Source: Bacillota bacterium
GTDB taxonomy: Bacteria; Bacillota_I; Bacilli_A; Izemoplasmatales; UBA1188
Reading direction: 5' to 3'
NCBI GenBank assembly: GCA_023410715.1
Contig: JAEYPN010000031.1
Span: 28,632 to 92,631, forward strand
Length of the DNA: 64,000 nucleotides
Shown: piece by piece, positions 17,597 to 25,574 of the stretch
Layout of the letters: every line of letters begins with the position of its first letter
Position numbering within the stretch: position 1 is the first letter of the stretch
Position numbers and translations under genes: made by a program
The notes under the pieces: model-generated
Seen by the model: the letters and a program-made list of their open reading frames with translations, nothing else
The model's database searches: none
Told to the model about the DNA's origin: nothing

Positions 17597-18240
17597 TTCA
17601 ACATTGTCGACATTCTTTTAAGTGATACTCGAGACTTGAACCACATTAAATTACTTCAAAAATATCCTCATTCAGACTTTGTTACTTCTTATAGAAAAAC
17701 AACGCTTATTAAAGGCTTTAGAGAAATAACTGGTCATAAAGATGTTTATGCCACTAATGTAATAACTAGACTTTTAAATCTTATAGAAACAATTGTTCCT
17801 GGCTGTACTAAAGATGACTTTAAGGTTGAAATGCTTAAAGATTATGCTTATCAGGCTTTATTCTATAAAACCATACTAAATAAAACTTTAGATGAAATGA
17901 ATAAAATAATTAATGCAGATGAAGATAAAAGGCGTTCTCTTGATTGTATAGACTCCATTCCTGGTATTGACACAAATGCAGCTTCTAGATTACTTACAGA
18001 ACTTTATAATCTTGAAAGATTTCATTTATATAAGTCTTTAATTGCTTTTGCTGGTACCGATCCTAATATTGACCAATCTGGTAAAAAGGATGGAAAACAT
18101 CGTTCTATTACTAAATGCAGAAAGAAAAGACTTAGAACAATTTTATTTATGATGGTACGATCTATGGTTCGTAATCGTATTTCTTAAAATCCTATTAAAG
18201 ATTTTTATAAAAAGAAAACACAACTTGGGTTGAAAAACGC
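17597..18240 (+). pseudogene. IS110 family transposase remnant
   Basis: The plus-strand translation resembles the central and C-terminal parts of IS110/IS116 (transposase_20) proteins: DTRDLNHIKLLQKYPHSDF, then SIPGIDTNAASRLLTEL and KSLIAFAGTDPNIDQSGK, then HRSITKCRKKRLRTILFMM. The N-terminal DEDD catalytic half is missing (a TAA lies at 17594). A TAA at 18185-18187 interrupts the frame just before the expected NPIKDFYKKKTQ segment. It is therefore truncated at one end and broken near the other. No terminal structure or direct repeat could be identified, as is usual for IS110. Confidence 0.85.
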
Positions 18241-18369
18241 GCAACCTCCGTTTGCATTTTTACATTTCACTAAAAAGTGCTTAAACTTTAAGTTTTTTCT
18301 TCGAACATTTCTAATATTACAGAATTTTTTTGCCCAAAAATCATTATAAACAGCTACTTGTCAAGAAAA

Positions 18370-18397
18370 AGCCGATGTATCTTTCGACACACCGGCT
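18370..18397 (-). terminator. Terminator of the protease/lipoprotein operon
   Basis: Minus-strand GC-rich hairpin, AGCCGgTGTgTC with loop GAAA and a matching 3' arm ending CGGCT, followed by TTTTTCTT. It lies 22 bases after the lipoprotein stop. Confidence 0.85.
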
Positions 18398-18419
18398 AAA
18401 TTTAACAATTTAAAAAATG

Positions 18420-19163
18420 TTATTTTTCTTCGTAAGTCCAACCAATTGTGATAATACCGGGATCACCCTCATGTGCAATAGGATTGCTGACCAAACCAAA
18501 AACAATCTCTGTATCCGTAACAGAATAGTACACGGTATCACTCATTACAACGGATTTCGTTCCATCGGGAAGTTGGATTTGGAGTTCTATATTCACATAC
18601 CCATAAGAAACACCAATCATCGAAGCTATATCCAAATTAACGCTGTGATATTTTGAATAATTTACGATACTTCCTTTAAAAATTTCATTTTCGTCATATA
18701 AATCTGTAGTTGTGACTTTATATAGGGTATCTACATAATTCACATTCTCTATCACAGTTACACGCTTCTCACCATTGTAATTTACGACAATAGAAAATAA
18801 ACAATTCTGCAACTCTGACATATCAAGCACAAAATCAGAAAAAGCTACCGAATCTCTAAACATCGGGTGTCCTAAATAAACATTTGCAGACACAAATTCA
18901 TTTGAAATTAAACAACGCTTAACGATTTCCGTTGAAACGTAGTGAGGGAGAGAAGGAGCTGCCAACCCTCCTCCATTAAGCACAGTACGTACCATTTCAT
19001 CATTAACCACATCGGTTGTGTTGTTACCGCCGTTTTTGGTTGTACCGTTGCCGCCGTTTTTGGTTGTACCGTTACCGCTATTATTCAAAGAAGGATTGAC
19101 AATGTTACAACCACTTATGAATAATAGAGAAACAATCATAAGGCATAATAGTATTTTTTTCAT
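18420..19163 (-). CDS. Predicted lipoprotein, unknown function
   Basis: A 247-residue secreted protein. The signal peptide MKKILLCLMIVSLLFISGC is a clear lipoprotein signal with Cys19 lipidated. It is followed by a low-complexity linker with two and a half copies of the octapeptide NGGNGTTK (residues about 30-50), encoded by a 24-base tandem repeat (19023-19070). The mature domain (about 55-247) is beta-rich, with no family that I recognise. It starts 11 bases after the metalloprotease stop with its own GGAGAT site, so the two form one operon. Base composition is richer in G and C than in the flanking genes. Confidence 0.75.
   Translation of the reverse strand: MKKILLCLMIVSLLFISGCNIVNPSLNNSGNGTTKNGGNGTTKNGGNNTTDVVNDEMVRTVLNGGGLAAPSLPHYVSTEIVKRCLISNEFVSANVYLGHPMFRDSVAFSDFVLDMSELQNCLFSIVVNYNGEKRVTVIENVNYVDTLYKVTTTDLYDENEIFKGSIVNYSKYHSVNLDIASMIGVSYGYVNIELQIQLPDGTKSVVMSDTVYYSVTDTEIVFGLVSNPIAHEGDPGIITIGWTYEEK
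19023..19070. repeat. 24-bp tandem repeat in lipoprotein linker
   Basis: Two adjacent 24-base copies (19023-19046 and 19047-19070) differ at one base, with a partial third. They encode the Gly-Thr-Asn-Lys linker just after the lipid anchor. Copy number may vary by slippage without shifting the frame. Confidence 0.75.
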
Positions 19164-19174
19164 AATTTTATCTC

Positions 19175-21631
19175 CTAATCTTCATAATAAAGCACAACGT
19201 TTCCTATGGAGATCCTACCTTTGTTATGTGTTCCGATTTTACTTGTAGAAACATAAATTCTAAAGTTCGTAGCTCCTTTAGGAAATATTGCAGTATAAGT
19301 TTTCTGCTGCGTTCTATCTGTCGGCAGTGTACCATCAAGCAAATCTACAACCGTAATCCATTCTCCATCTGCGTTCTTATACTGAATCACTGCTGTACTA
19401 TCTGTAGCGCTTAAATATTCCGAATCACTCCAGAATGATAAGTTTGCATCGAATCTATATACGGGAGTGTCAAACTGATACTCTAAATATGCTTCACCAA
19501 CATTTTGTTTTCTTGCAGAAAGATTAACATATTGATTTTCTATATATCCACATCTTACTCTTGAAGTAATCAACGTATGAGAACCAAGCGTATGTGTTGC
19601 GGTCGTCACACCGGTATTTGTACCATAGGATTCAGGAAATCCGTATGCACTTGGTCTAATCAAAGTTGTTTGTAACGATTCAACCGGATTAGCAAATGTG
19701 TATGTTTCAGAATAATAAGGTCCTGTACTGATATGTTCTATTGCACTTGCGCTTACAGTAACATAGTAATAAGCATCGTTTCCATTTACAATGCTTTCCC
19801 AAAGTCTCATCGGCATAGTAAACTGTGCTGACGATGTTGTTCCTATCAATACTTCGCCCAAAGAATTTGTTTTTACATATACTTTGTATTCGTCCCACGG
19901 GAAATGAACACTTCCGTTGTTATCTGACCAAGCAAATGTAGGCGGAATGTCAATAGAATCAGGTGAAATCAAATGTATATCAAACGGAGTAATCCTGAAA
20001 TCAGATAAAAATCTCGCTAAAGAATTTTTATTTGATACATAATTGTATAACACATCGTAAAATGCGTCAAAAGTTTTGGTTGAGTTATTATAAACCAAAG
20101 ACCAAAGGGTTTTATCGGAATAACTAAACACATCGTTTCCGCTTTTACGAGAATCGTCTAATTGATAAAGTATTTGAGCAACTGCAATCTCATCTGTTTC
20201 ACCGTGAGCACTGCCACTATAATATCCTTTTATCAACAAACTGTGTCTAACTCTATTTGCCGCGGTATAATAATCATCATTAACATACGGAATGCCCGCC
20301 AACTCGGTTGCCGAATATTGTTGATACATTTGTCCAAAGTATGTAGCCCATCCCTCAGCCCAAGACAATCTCATTCCTCTATCTTTAGCTGTGTAAGGCG
20401 TATATCCATTATGGTCGATCTGTGAATCAGCGTTATTAGTATTAACATAGTGTGTACCGCCCGGATTTTGTGCTATCGCGGGATAACATTTTTGAACGTG
20501 ATGCGCATACTCGTGTCCAACAACATCCCAATCAGCGTATCCATTCGGATAAGGATCAGTATTTGTTCTCGCTGCTATATAAATGTTATTGTTCCTATCG
20601 TAATAGCAACCTTCATCACCATAATGTAATGTACAAGTAGTTATATTAGAATTTCCACTTAAATATTCCGCATACATTTCAGCGTATTTCAACGCCTGTG
20701 ACAACTGAAATGCCTTACCAACATCCGATTCCATCGTGAAATCAACATTATAGTATATTATTGCACCTGCAGGAACTGAGTTTGCAATCTGTGAAGTGTA
20801 ATAATATTGTTCGCCATTGTTATCAACTACATTGGTGTTGTCTGTAGCGGCATACACTTTAATATAGTATCCGTATAGTTCTTCCGTCGCACTTGCAAAG
20901 TCGTAATTAACATAACCATTCGCGTTTGTGTAGATCGTGTCGACGACGGTATCATAATAAGGATAGTCAATCACACCACCAAAATATACTCTCTTTATGA
21001 TTTCTATTTTGATATAATCAAGAGTATGTTCTGTGTCTGAGTCATCTACCCAACCCAATGTTATATCCGTTGTTGTGTCCGACAAACCATTACTTGCAAG
21101 TGTTACGTAAGAATATTGCTCCGAAACATCACCAACCATCAATGAATAGCTTTCGGCATTATACTCATCTTGTGAAATCAAACCGTTTTGCAACTGATAA
21201 TACAGAGCCTCGCGTTCCGCTTGTGCCCCAGAAACCGTACTCGAAAAATACATACCATCGTACTCATTGAAGTAAATAACATCAGAAAATATTTCGCCGT
21301 TATAATTGCTATAAATTTCAACTTTGGAATTTTCTTCATTAACGACAAAATCAAAATTGACTAACTCACCTAATTCAACATCTTCAACATATCCGCCATC
21401 AGCGTTTATGCTACCAAATTCAACTTCTGAACTGTTTATAGAATAAGACAAGTTAATGGTATTGCTCGTATAATAGTCTGCTATCTCTATGTATTCCGTT
21501 AAAGCATCATCAAAAGTATAATTAAAATGAGATTCATTTTCAACAGATACATTTGCGTTGTTAGCGCTTACAACAATAACATTAGTAAAGCAAAGACATA
21601 AAAGCATAAGAATAGAAAGTAATTTCTTCAA
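19175..21631 (-). CDS. Secreted HEXXH (gluzincin-type) metalloprotease
   Basis: An 818-residue secreted protein. The signal peptide is MKKLLSILMLLCLCFTNVIVVSA. A long N-terminal region (about 25-300) is beta-rich and may be pro- and Ig-like domains. The catalytic domain carries VGHEYAHHVQ (His373, Glu374, His377) and, about 50 residues on, SWAEGWATYFG (Glu426), fitting an HEXXH plus downstream Glu zinc site. Residues about 550-645 look fibronectin-like (FAWSDNN, EYKVYVKT, YYVTVSASA), and the C-terminus (about 655-818) looks like a beta-sandwich binding domain. There is no sortase motif. AAGGAGG precedes the ATG. Substrate and exact family are unknown. GC content is visibly above that of the neighbours. 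Confidence 0.8.
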   Translation of the reverse strand: MKKLLSILMLLCLCFTNVIVVSANNANVSVENESHFNYTFDDALTEYIEIADYYTSNTINLSYSINSSEVEFGSINADGGYVEDVELGELVNFDFVVNEENSKVEIYSNYNGEIFSDVIYFNEYDGMYFSSTVSGAQAEREALYYQLQNGLISQDEYNAESYSLMVGDVSEQYSYVTLASNGLSDTTTDITLGWVDDSDTEHTLDYIKIEIIKRVYFGGVIDYPYYDTVVDTIYTNANGYVNYDFASATEELYGYYIKVYAATDNTNVVDNNGEQYYYTSQIANSVPAGAIIYYNVDFTMESDVGKAFQLSQALKYAEMYAEYLSGNSNITTCTLHYGDEGCYYDRNNNIYIAARTNTDPYPNGYADWDVVGHEYAHHVQKCYPAIAQNPGGTHYVNTNNADSQIDHNGYTPYTAKDRGMRLSWAEGWATYFGQMYQQYSATELAGIPYVNDDYYTAANRVRHSLLIKGYYSGSAHGETDEIAVAQILYQLDDSRKSGNDVFSYSDKTLWSLVYNNSTKTFDAFYDVLYNYVSNKNSLARFLSDFRITPFDIHLISPDSIDIPPTFAWSDNNGSVHFPWDEYKVYVKTNSLGEVLIGTTSSAQFTMPMRLWESIVNGNDAYYYVTVSASAIEHISTGPYYSETYTFANPVESLQTTLIRPSAYGFPESYGTNTGVTTATHTLGSHTLITSRVRCGYIENQYVNLSARKQNVGEAYLEYQFDTPVYRFDANLSFWSDSEYLSATDSTAVIQYKNADGEWITVVDLLDGTLPTDRTQQKTYTAIFPKGATNFRIYVSTSKIGTHNKGRISIGNVVLYYED

Positions 21632-21702
21632 TTTTAATCCTCCTTATAGAATTCAATAGTGGGTTTGTATAATCTTGAACATATAAAATTTTGGATATCC
21701 AG

Positions 21703-21735
21703 TTACAATTCAATATGCTTTGTATAAAAGCCCAT
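21703..21735 (-). CDS. 10-codon leader ORF upstream of the metalloprotease
   Basis: ATG at 21735 opens MGFYTKHIEL followed by TAA. It has a near-perfect AAAGGAGG site 6 bases upstream, better than many real genes here. It lies inside the deduced 5' leader of the protease mRNA, 71 bases before the protease start. It is too short to be a protein and may be a regulatory leader peptide or a remnant. No terminator/antiterminator pair is obvious between it and the protease. Confidence 0.45.
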   Translation of the reverse strand: MGFYTKHIEL

Positions 21736-21818
21736 TGGAAAAACCTCCTTTCACTTTTAGAGTACAGTAATATTTACACTAATAAATTTAGTTGTTATTT
21801 TGATATTTCCTCAACATT

Positions 21819-21863
21819 AGTATATGACAGAATATGTAAAAAATCAATATATCTCCCCCCCCC
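21819..21863 (-). promoter_or_regulatory. Protease operon promoter with adjacent G9 tract
   Basis: Minus strand TTGATT (21842-21847), 17-base spacer, TATACT (21819-21824). Seven bases upstream of the -35 is a run of nine G (nine C on the plus strand, 21855-21863), the only such homopolymer of G/C in the window. The placement next to a promoter resembles phase-variable expression tracts. Confidence 0.5.
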
Positions 21864-22316
21864 ATTTTCATATTTTATAAATAAATTATAAAACGTCGCG
21901 ACTTTTAATATTTGCACCGTTGTTATTTAATTTTGTTTTGAATAGTAAAAACTATATACTTTTTTGGGGGATTTTCGCTCTCTCTATGAATAATCTCGGC
22001 ATTTTCAAAGTGTGTAATAATTATTTTGGGGATGTAAATTTGGAAGTGTTGCTCTTTCAAGCTTAACAATGTTATATCACATTTTTAGCAATTAATAAAG
22101 TAATTTAACAAAAACTGGGCTTACGTTTGCTTATTATTTCAAATTCCAACACAAACTCGAGATTTAAAACAAATGCCAACACAAGCTCTAAATTCGCCAA
22201 ACGTTTTGATTATTTGTTTAACCCTAACTACTTAGCTATTTCATCTGCTCTTATAACTACTAATTTTTTAACAGGAGCAGGTACAATAACATCTGCATCA
22301 CATAATTTCTTCATCA
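21864..22316. other. Intergenic region upstream of the protease island
   Basis: About 450 bases between the protease promoter and the HEXXH remnant. It includes AT-rich sequence with a GTCGCGAC palindrome around 21895 and G-runs near 21965 and 22025. Minus-strand stretches from about 22130 to 22316 read as out-of-frame continuation of the neighbouring broken gene (for example MMKKLCDADVIVPAPVKKLV and VVIRADEIAK). No intact gene is supported. Confidence 0.4.
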
Positions 22317-22694
22317 TTAAATAAGAAAATGAGATAGCATCCATAAACAACTAACTTTTGGTTTATTAAAATATTTTTTAAACATTAGCTTATGACCAAA
22401 GTCATTACAGCAATATTGGTAAATGTGATTTATCTCATGAAAGTTATTAATAAAGAGTTTATAATCTGGGCACACCTTTAATCTATTAATGTTATATTTA
22501 ATTCGATAGTTCCTAGAAACCATAGCAGTAACTTCTGGATTTGAAAATACTGAAGATGGATGGAACTCCACTAACACTGCATCATCCAAGTGGTACATTT
22601 TAGAAACTAAATTTACAACAAAAAAAGCAATCTTTTTATTTTCTTCAAAATTATTCATTATTTCAACTTCTAATTTGTTCTTTATAGATACCAT
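22317..22694 (-). pseudogene. HEXXH-motif peptidase fragment, frameshifted
   Basis: The 125-codon frame contains FHEINHIYQYCCNDFG, an HEXXH motif as in ImmA/IrrE-like or phage/mobile-element metallopeptidases. It ends abruptly at LWMLSHFLI. Past the stop, another minus-strand frame continues with coding-like sequence (MMKKLCDADVIVPAPVKKLV, then IRADEIAK and a stop), so it appears broken by a frameshift near 22320. The upstream ATG at 22694 lacks a good ribosome binding site; ATG 22658 is an alternative. The family is uncertain. Confidence 0.45.
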
Positions 22695-22831
22695 AAAAAA
22701 GATAAAATTAGTAATCGTTAAATTGTTATGTAATCGTTAAAAGGTTAATACTTCGCACGTATTCGCTTATATAAAATAGGTTGAAAAACAAAGAAAAAAG
22801 CCCACAAAGGGGCTAATAACGGCTATATGGT

Positions 22832-22845
22832 GTGGCTTAAGCCAC
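22832..22845. repeat. 14-bp perfect palindrome
   Basis: GTGGCTTAAGCCAC at 22832-22845, beside a smaller AGCCC/GGGCT hairpin at about 22799-22814, both just beyond the tRNA-Glu terminator. No function can be assigned. Confidence 0.5.
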
Positions 22846-22863
22846 TATAAAAGCAATAAAAAA

Positions 22864-22888
22864 AGGTCTGATAAATTGTATCAAACCT
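22864..22888 (-). terminator. Terminator after tRNA-Glu
   Basis: Minus-strand hairpin AGGTtTGATA / TATCAgACCT (one mismatch, 5-base loop) followed by TTTTTTT, 12 bases after the tRNA 3' end. It closes the yebC-gltX-tRNA unit. Confidence 0.75.
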
Positions 22889-22900
22889 ATTTGTCTTAAA

Positions 22901-22976
22901 TGGTAGCCTGTACGGGGTTCGAACCCGTGAATGCTGCCTTGAGAGGGCAGTGAGTTAACCGTTTCTCCAACAGGCC
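22901..22976 (-). tRNA. tRNA-Glu (anticodon CTC), CCA encoded
   Basis: A full cloverleaf can be drawn. The acceptor is GGCCTGT with ACAGGCT (G-U at pair 1-72), the D-arm GAG/CTC has GG in its loop, the anticodon stem is CTGCC/GGCAG with loop CTCTCAA, and the T-arm is ACGGG-TTCGAAC-CCCGT. The discriminator is A and CCA is encoded at 22903-22901. The anticodon CTC reads GAG codons. It begins 12 bases after the stop of gltX, with only a terminator beyond, so tRNA and its cognate synthetase are probably on one transcript. Confidence 0.93.
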
Positions 22977-22988
22977 ATAAGAAGCTAT

Positions 22989-24653
22989 CTAAATGATAGC
23001 TAATACTTTATTAATTCTTTCAACAATTTTTTCTTTACCTAATATTTCAAGTACCATGTAAAGATTTGGACAGTTCTTTCTTCCAGTTACAGCTACACGA
23101 ATAGCTCCAGAAAAATCACCAATATGTCCTTTAAATTGTTCTTTATTTTTTTTGTACTCTTTAGCACTTGGTGCATAGTTCATATTTAAACCAAGAGCCT
23201 TTAAATCATTAAGCCATTCTTCATCGCCAAGATTCATTTTAATATTTTTTAAGTATAAATGCAAGATATTTTTTATTTCTTCTTTATTTAATGTCTCTGG
23301 GAATGGTAATTCTTCCTTTAATGATTCATCAAAGAAATCATCATAGAAGAAGTTAATAGCGTTAAAGATATCTGAATATTTTTCATAATCTTTACGAGGA
23401 TTTTCTTTTTCTCTATCAATTGACATAATTTTTTTAAAATAATCATAGTCACGATTAATAAGATCATATAGATCTTTACTATAAACTTCTGCCCATGAAT
23501 ATGCATTTTTAGCAATTATTTCTGTTGGTAGAATACTTAATCTTTCCTTACAAATATTTTGAATCTTAGCCATATCAAATAATGCCCCATCAAGACTTAT
23601 CTTATCAAAAGATAAAATAAAATCAAACATTTCTTTATCCATGTTTTGGCTACGCCATTCCTCATAGTTTGAGTTAGCTATGGTAAGTAAATATTCAACA
23701 ATTCCATTTGCTGGATAACCACTTTCTAAGAAATAACCAACAGCGGCTTCAGGATCTTTTCTTTTTGATAATTTTCTTCTTCTGCCGTCTTCAAGTTTCA
23801 TGATAACTGGTAGATGAGCATAGAATGGAAGTTGCCAATTCATTGTGTTGAAAAGCTCAATATGAATTGGTAAACTTGATAACCACTCCTCACCTCTTAT
23901 AACATGTGTTGTACGCATGAAATGATCATCAACTAGATGAGCAAAATGATATGTTGGAAGTCCATCCGATTTATAAATAACGATATCTTGATCGTTTTCA
24001 GTTAAATCAAGTTCGCCTCTAATTAAATCTTTAACATGAACTTTATTTTCTTCATTACCATGTGATTTAAAGCGAATAACAAATGATTCATTATTTTTAA
24101 TTCTTTCGATTTGTTCATCAACTGTTAAATGACGGCACTTGGCATACTTTCCATAATAACCAGTTCTTAGCTTTTCATTTTCTTGAGCAATACGTAATGT
24201 TTCCATTTCTTCCTGCGTACAGAAACAAGGATAAGCTAAGCCTCTAGATATCATATCTTTGATAACTACTTTATAAATCTCAGCACGATCTGATTGTTTA
24301 TAAGGACCATAAATTCCTTTTTCAATATTATCTGCTTGGTATCCTTCAGTTGGATAAATACTAAACTTACTAAGTTCTCTAACTAAAAGTTCGCCAGCAC
24401 CTTCAATTTCTCTTTTTTGGTCAGTATCTTCAATACGCAAAAAAAATACCCCATTTGTTTGCATAGCTAAACGGTAGCTGATTAATGATGAAAACAAGCC
24501 ACCTGTATGTAAGTATCCTGTAGGTGATGGAGCAAATCTAGTTACAATAGCTCCTTCTTTTAACTTTCGTTCTGGATATCTTTTTTCTAAATCCGCGATT
24601 GTTAAAGAAACTTCAGGGAAAATTAAATTTGCTAGTTCAGTGTAATTAGCCAT
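22989..24653 (-). CDS. gltX: Glutamyl-tRNA synthetase
   Basis: A class I synthetase of 554 residues charging tRNA-Glu. The HIGH-type motif is FAPSPTGYLHTGGLFSSLIS and the KMSKS-type motif is RRRKLSKRKDPEAAVGYF; IEDTDQKREIEGA and THVIRGEEWLSSLPIHIELF are further conserved blocks. The length and the KLSKRKDPEA form match the longer GltX of Erysipelotrichia and related Bacilli. AAGGAG upstream selects the ATG at 24653 (MANYTELANLIF) over an in-frame codon at 24692. It lies 42 bases after yebC and directly upstream of a tRNA-Glu gene. Confidence 0.95.
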   Translation of the reverse strand: MANYTELANLIFPEVSLTIADLEKRYPERKLKEGAIVTRFAPSPTGYLHTGGLFSSLISYRLAMQTNGVFFLRIEDTDQKREIEGAGELLVRELSKFSIYPTEGYQADNIEKGIYGPYKQSDRAEIYKVVIKDMISRGLAYPCFCTQEEMETLRIAQENEKLRTGYYGKYAKCRHLTVDEQIERIKNNESFVIRFKSHGNEENKVHVKDLIRGELDLTENDQDIVIYKSDGLPTYHFAHLVDDHFMRTTHVIRGEEWLSSLPIHIELFNTMNWQLPFYAHLPVIMKLEDGRRRKLSKRKDPEAAVGYFLESGYPANGIVEYLLTIANSNYEEWRSQNMDKEMFDFILSFDKISLDGALFDMAKIQNICKERLSILPTEIIAKNAYSWAEVYSKDLYDLINRDYDYFKKIMSIDREKENPRKDYEKYSDIFNAINFFYDDFFDESLKEELPFPETLNKEEIKNILHLYLKNIKMNLGDEEWLNDLKALGLNMNYAPSAKEYKKNKEQFKGHIGDFSGAIRVAVTGRKNCPNLYMVLEILGKEKIVERINKVLAII

Positions 24654-24695
24654 GTTTTTTCTCCTTACGATAAAAAGATATTGGCTTCCCAATAT

Positions 24696-25436
24696 CTATT
24701 CTTCATCTTCTGGTAAACCAGTGATGTTATGATGAATTTCTTGAACATCTTCTAATTCATCTAACATATTTTGAAAACGAGTAAAGTGACGGATATCATC
24801 TTCATCTTTTAATTCTACATAAGTTGAAGGAATCATTTTAACTTCGCATTCATCAAATTCAATATCTGGCATTTTTGCTTCTATACAATCTCTAATTTTA
24901 CTAAATTCTGATGCAGGGGCATAAATAACTGTAAAATCATCTTCAGTTACAATATCGTCTGCTTCACAATCATTTTCTACAAGCAATTCTAATGTTTCAT
25001 CAGCATTTAAAGCTTTAAAAGAAAAAACTGCTTGTTGGTTAAACATGTGTGAAACACATCCTGAAACTCCCATTTTAAATCCGCATTTAGTAAATGCTGC
25101 TTTAACATCACTTACAGTTCTATTTACGTTATCTGTTAAACAATCTACCATAAAAATAGAGTTGTTAGGTCCAAAGCCTTCATAACGCACAAAATTATAT
25201 GATTCACCAGCTGCGCCACCTTTAGCTTTTTCAATTGCCCTTTTAATGACATCAGCTGTAACATTTTCTTTTTTTGCTCTTTGAATCTCTTTACGTAAAG
25301 CTAGATTTAATTCCGGGTCAGGCACTCCAGATTTTGCTGCCACATATATGGCCATACCCCATTTGGCATTAAGTTTACTCTTAGCTGCTGCTGTTTTTGC
25401 CATAGATGCAGCTCTAACTTCATGTGCTCTTCCCAT
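24696..25436 (-). CDS. yebC: YebC/PmpR family protein
   Basis: A 246-residue protein with the family start MGRAHEVRAASMAKTAAAKS and the blocks NLALRKEIQRAKKENVTADV and ERAIEKAKGGAAGE-like sequence (here IKRAIEKAKGGAAGESYNFV). Members act as transcriptional regulators or, as shown for some, aid ribosomes translating proline stretches. It is normally 240-250 residues, so it is full length. AGGAGTG precedes the ATG. It is first in the operon with gltX and the tRNA, consistent with a translation role. Confidence 0.95.
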   Translation of the reverse strand: MGRAHEVRAASMAKTAAAKSKLNAKWGMAIYVAAKSGVPDPELNLALRKEIQRAKKENVTADVIKRAIEKAKGGAAGESYNFVRYEGFGPNNSIFMVDCLTDNVNRTVSDVKAAFTKCGFKMGVSGCVSHMFNQQAVFSFKALNADETLELLVENDCEADDIVTEDDFTVIYAPASEFSKIRDCIEAKMPDIEFDECEVKMIPSTYVELKDEDDIRHFTRFQNMLDELEDVQEIHHNITGLPEDEE

Positions 25437-25552
25437 AATTTCACTCCTATATTTTTTTATTTAATTCGTATATATTATATCAAACAATTTATTATTTCTA
25501 ACATTTTTTTTCATTTTTTTTACTTTTAACATTAATTAAATAGAAATTATGA

Positions 25553-25558
25553 TATAAT
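25553..25558 (+). promoter_or_regulatory. Extended -10 promoter of the MFS gene
   Basis: Plus-strand TGATATAAT, with TATAAT at 25553-25558, lies 16 bases before the MFS start codon, so the transcript leader is nearly absent. The -35 is poor; the extended -10 probably compensates. Confidence 0.5.
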
Positions 25559-25574
25559 CGTATGGGTGATTTTT

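Noticed and set aside
17597..18240. Functional IS110 element
   Set aside because: The catalytic N-terminal half is missing and a stop interrupts the C-terminus; only a remnant remains.
22127..22324. Plus-strand 65-codon ORF near 22.2 kb
   Set aside because: No ribosome binding site, a Ser/Asn/Thr-rich low-information translation, and overlap with the frameshifted minus-strand remnant.
22799..22845. GTGGCTTAAGCCAC palindrome as a second terminator
   Set aside because: No T-run follows on either strand, and a good terminator already lies nearer the tRNA.
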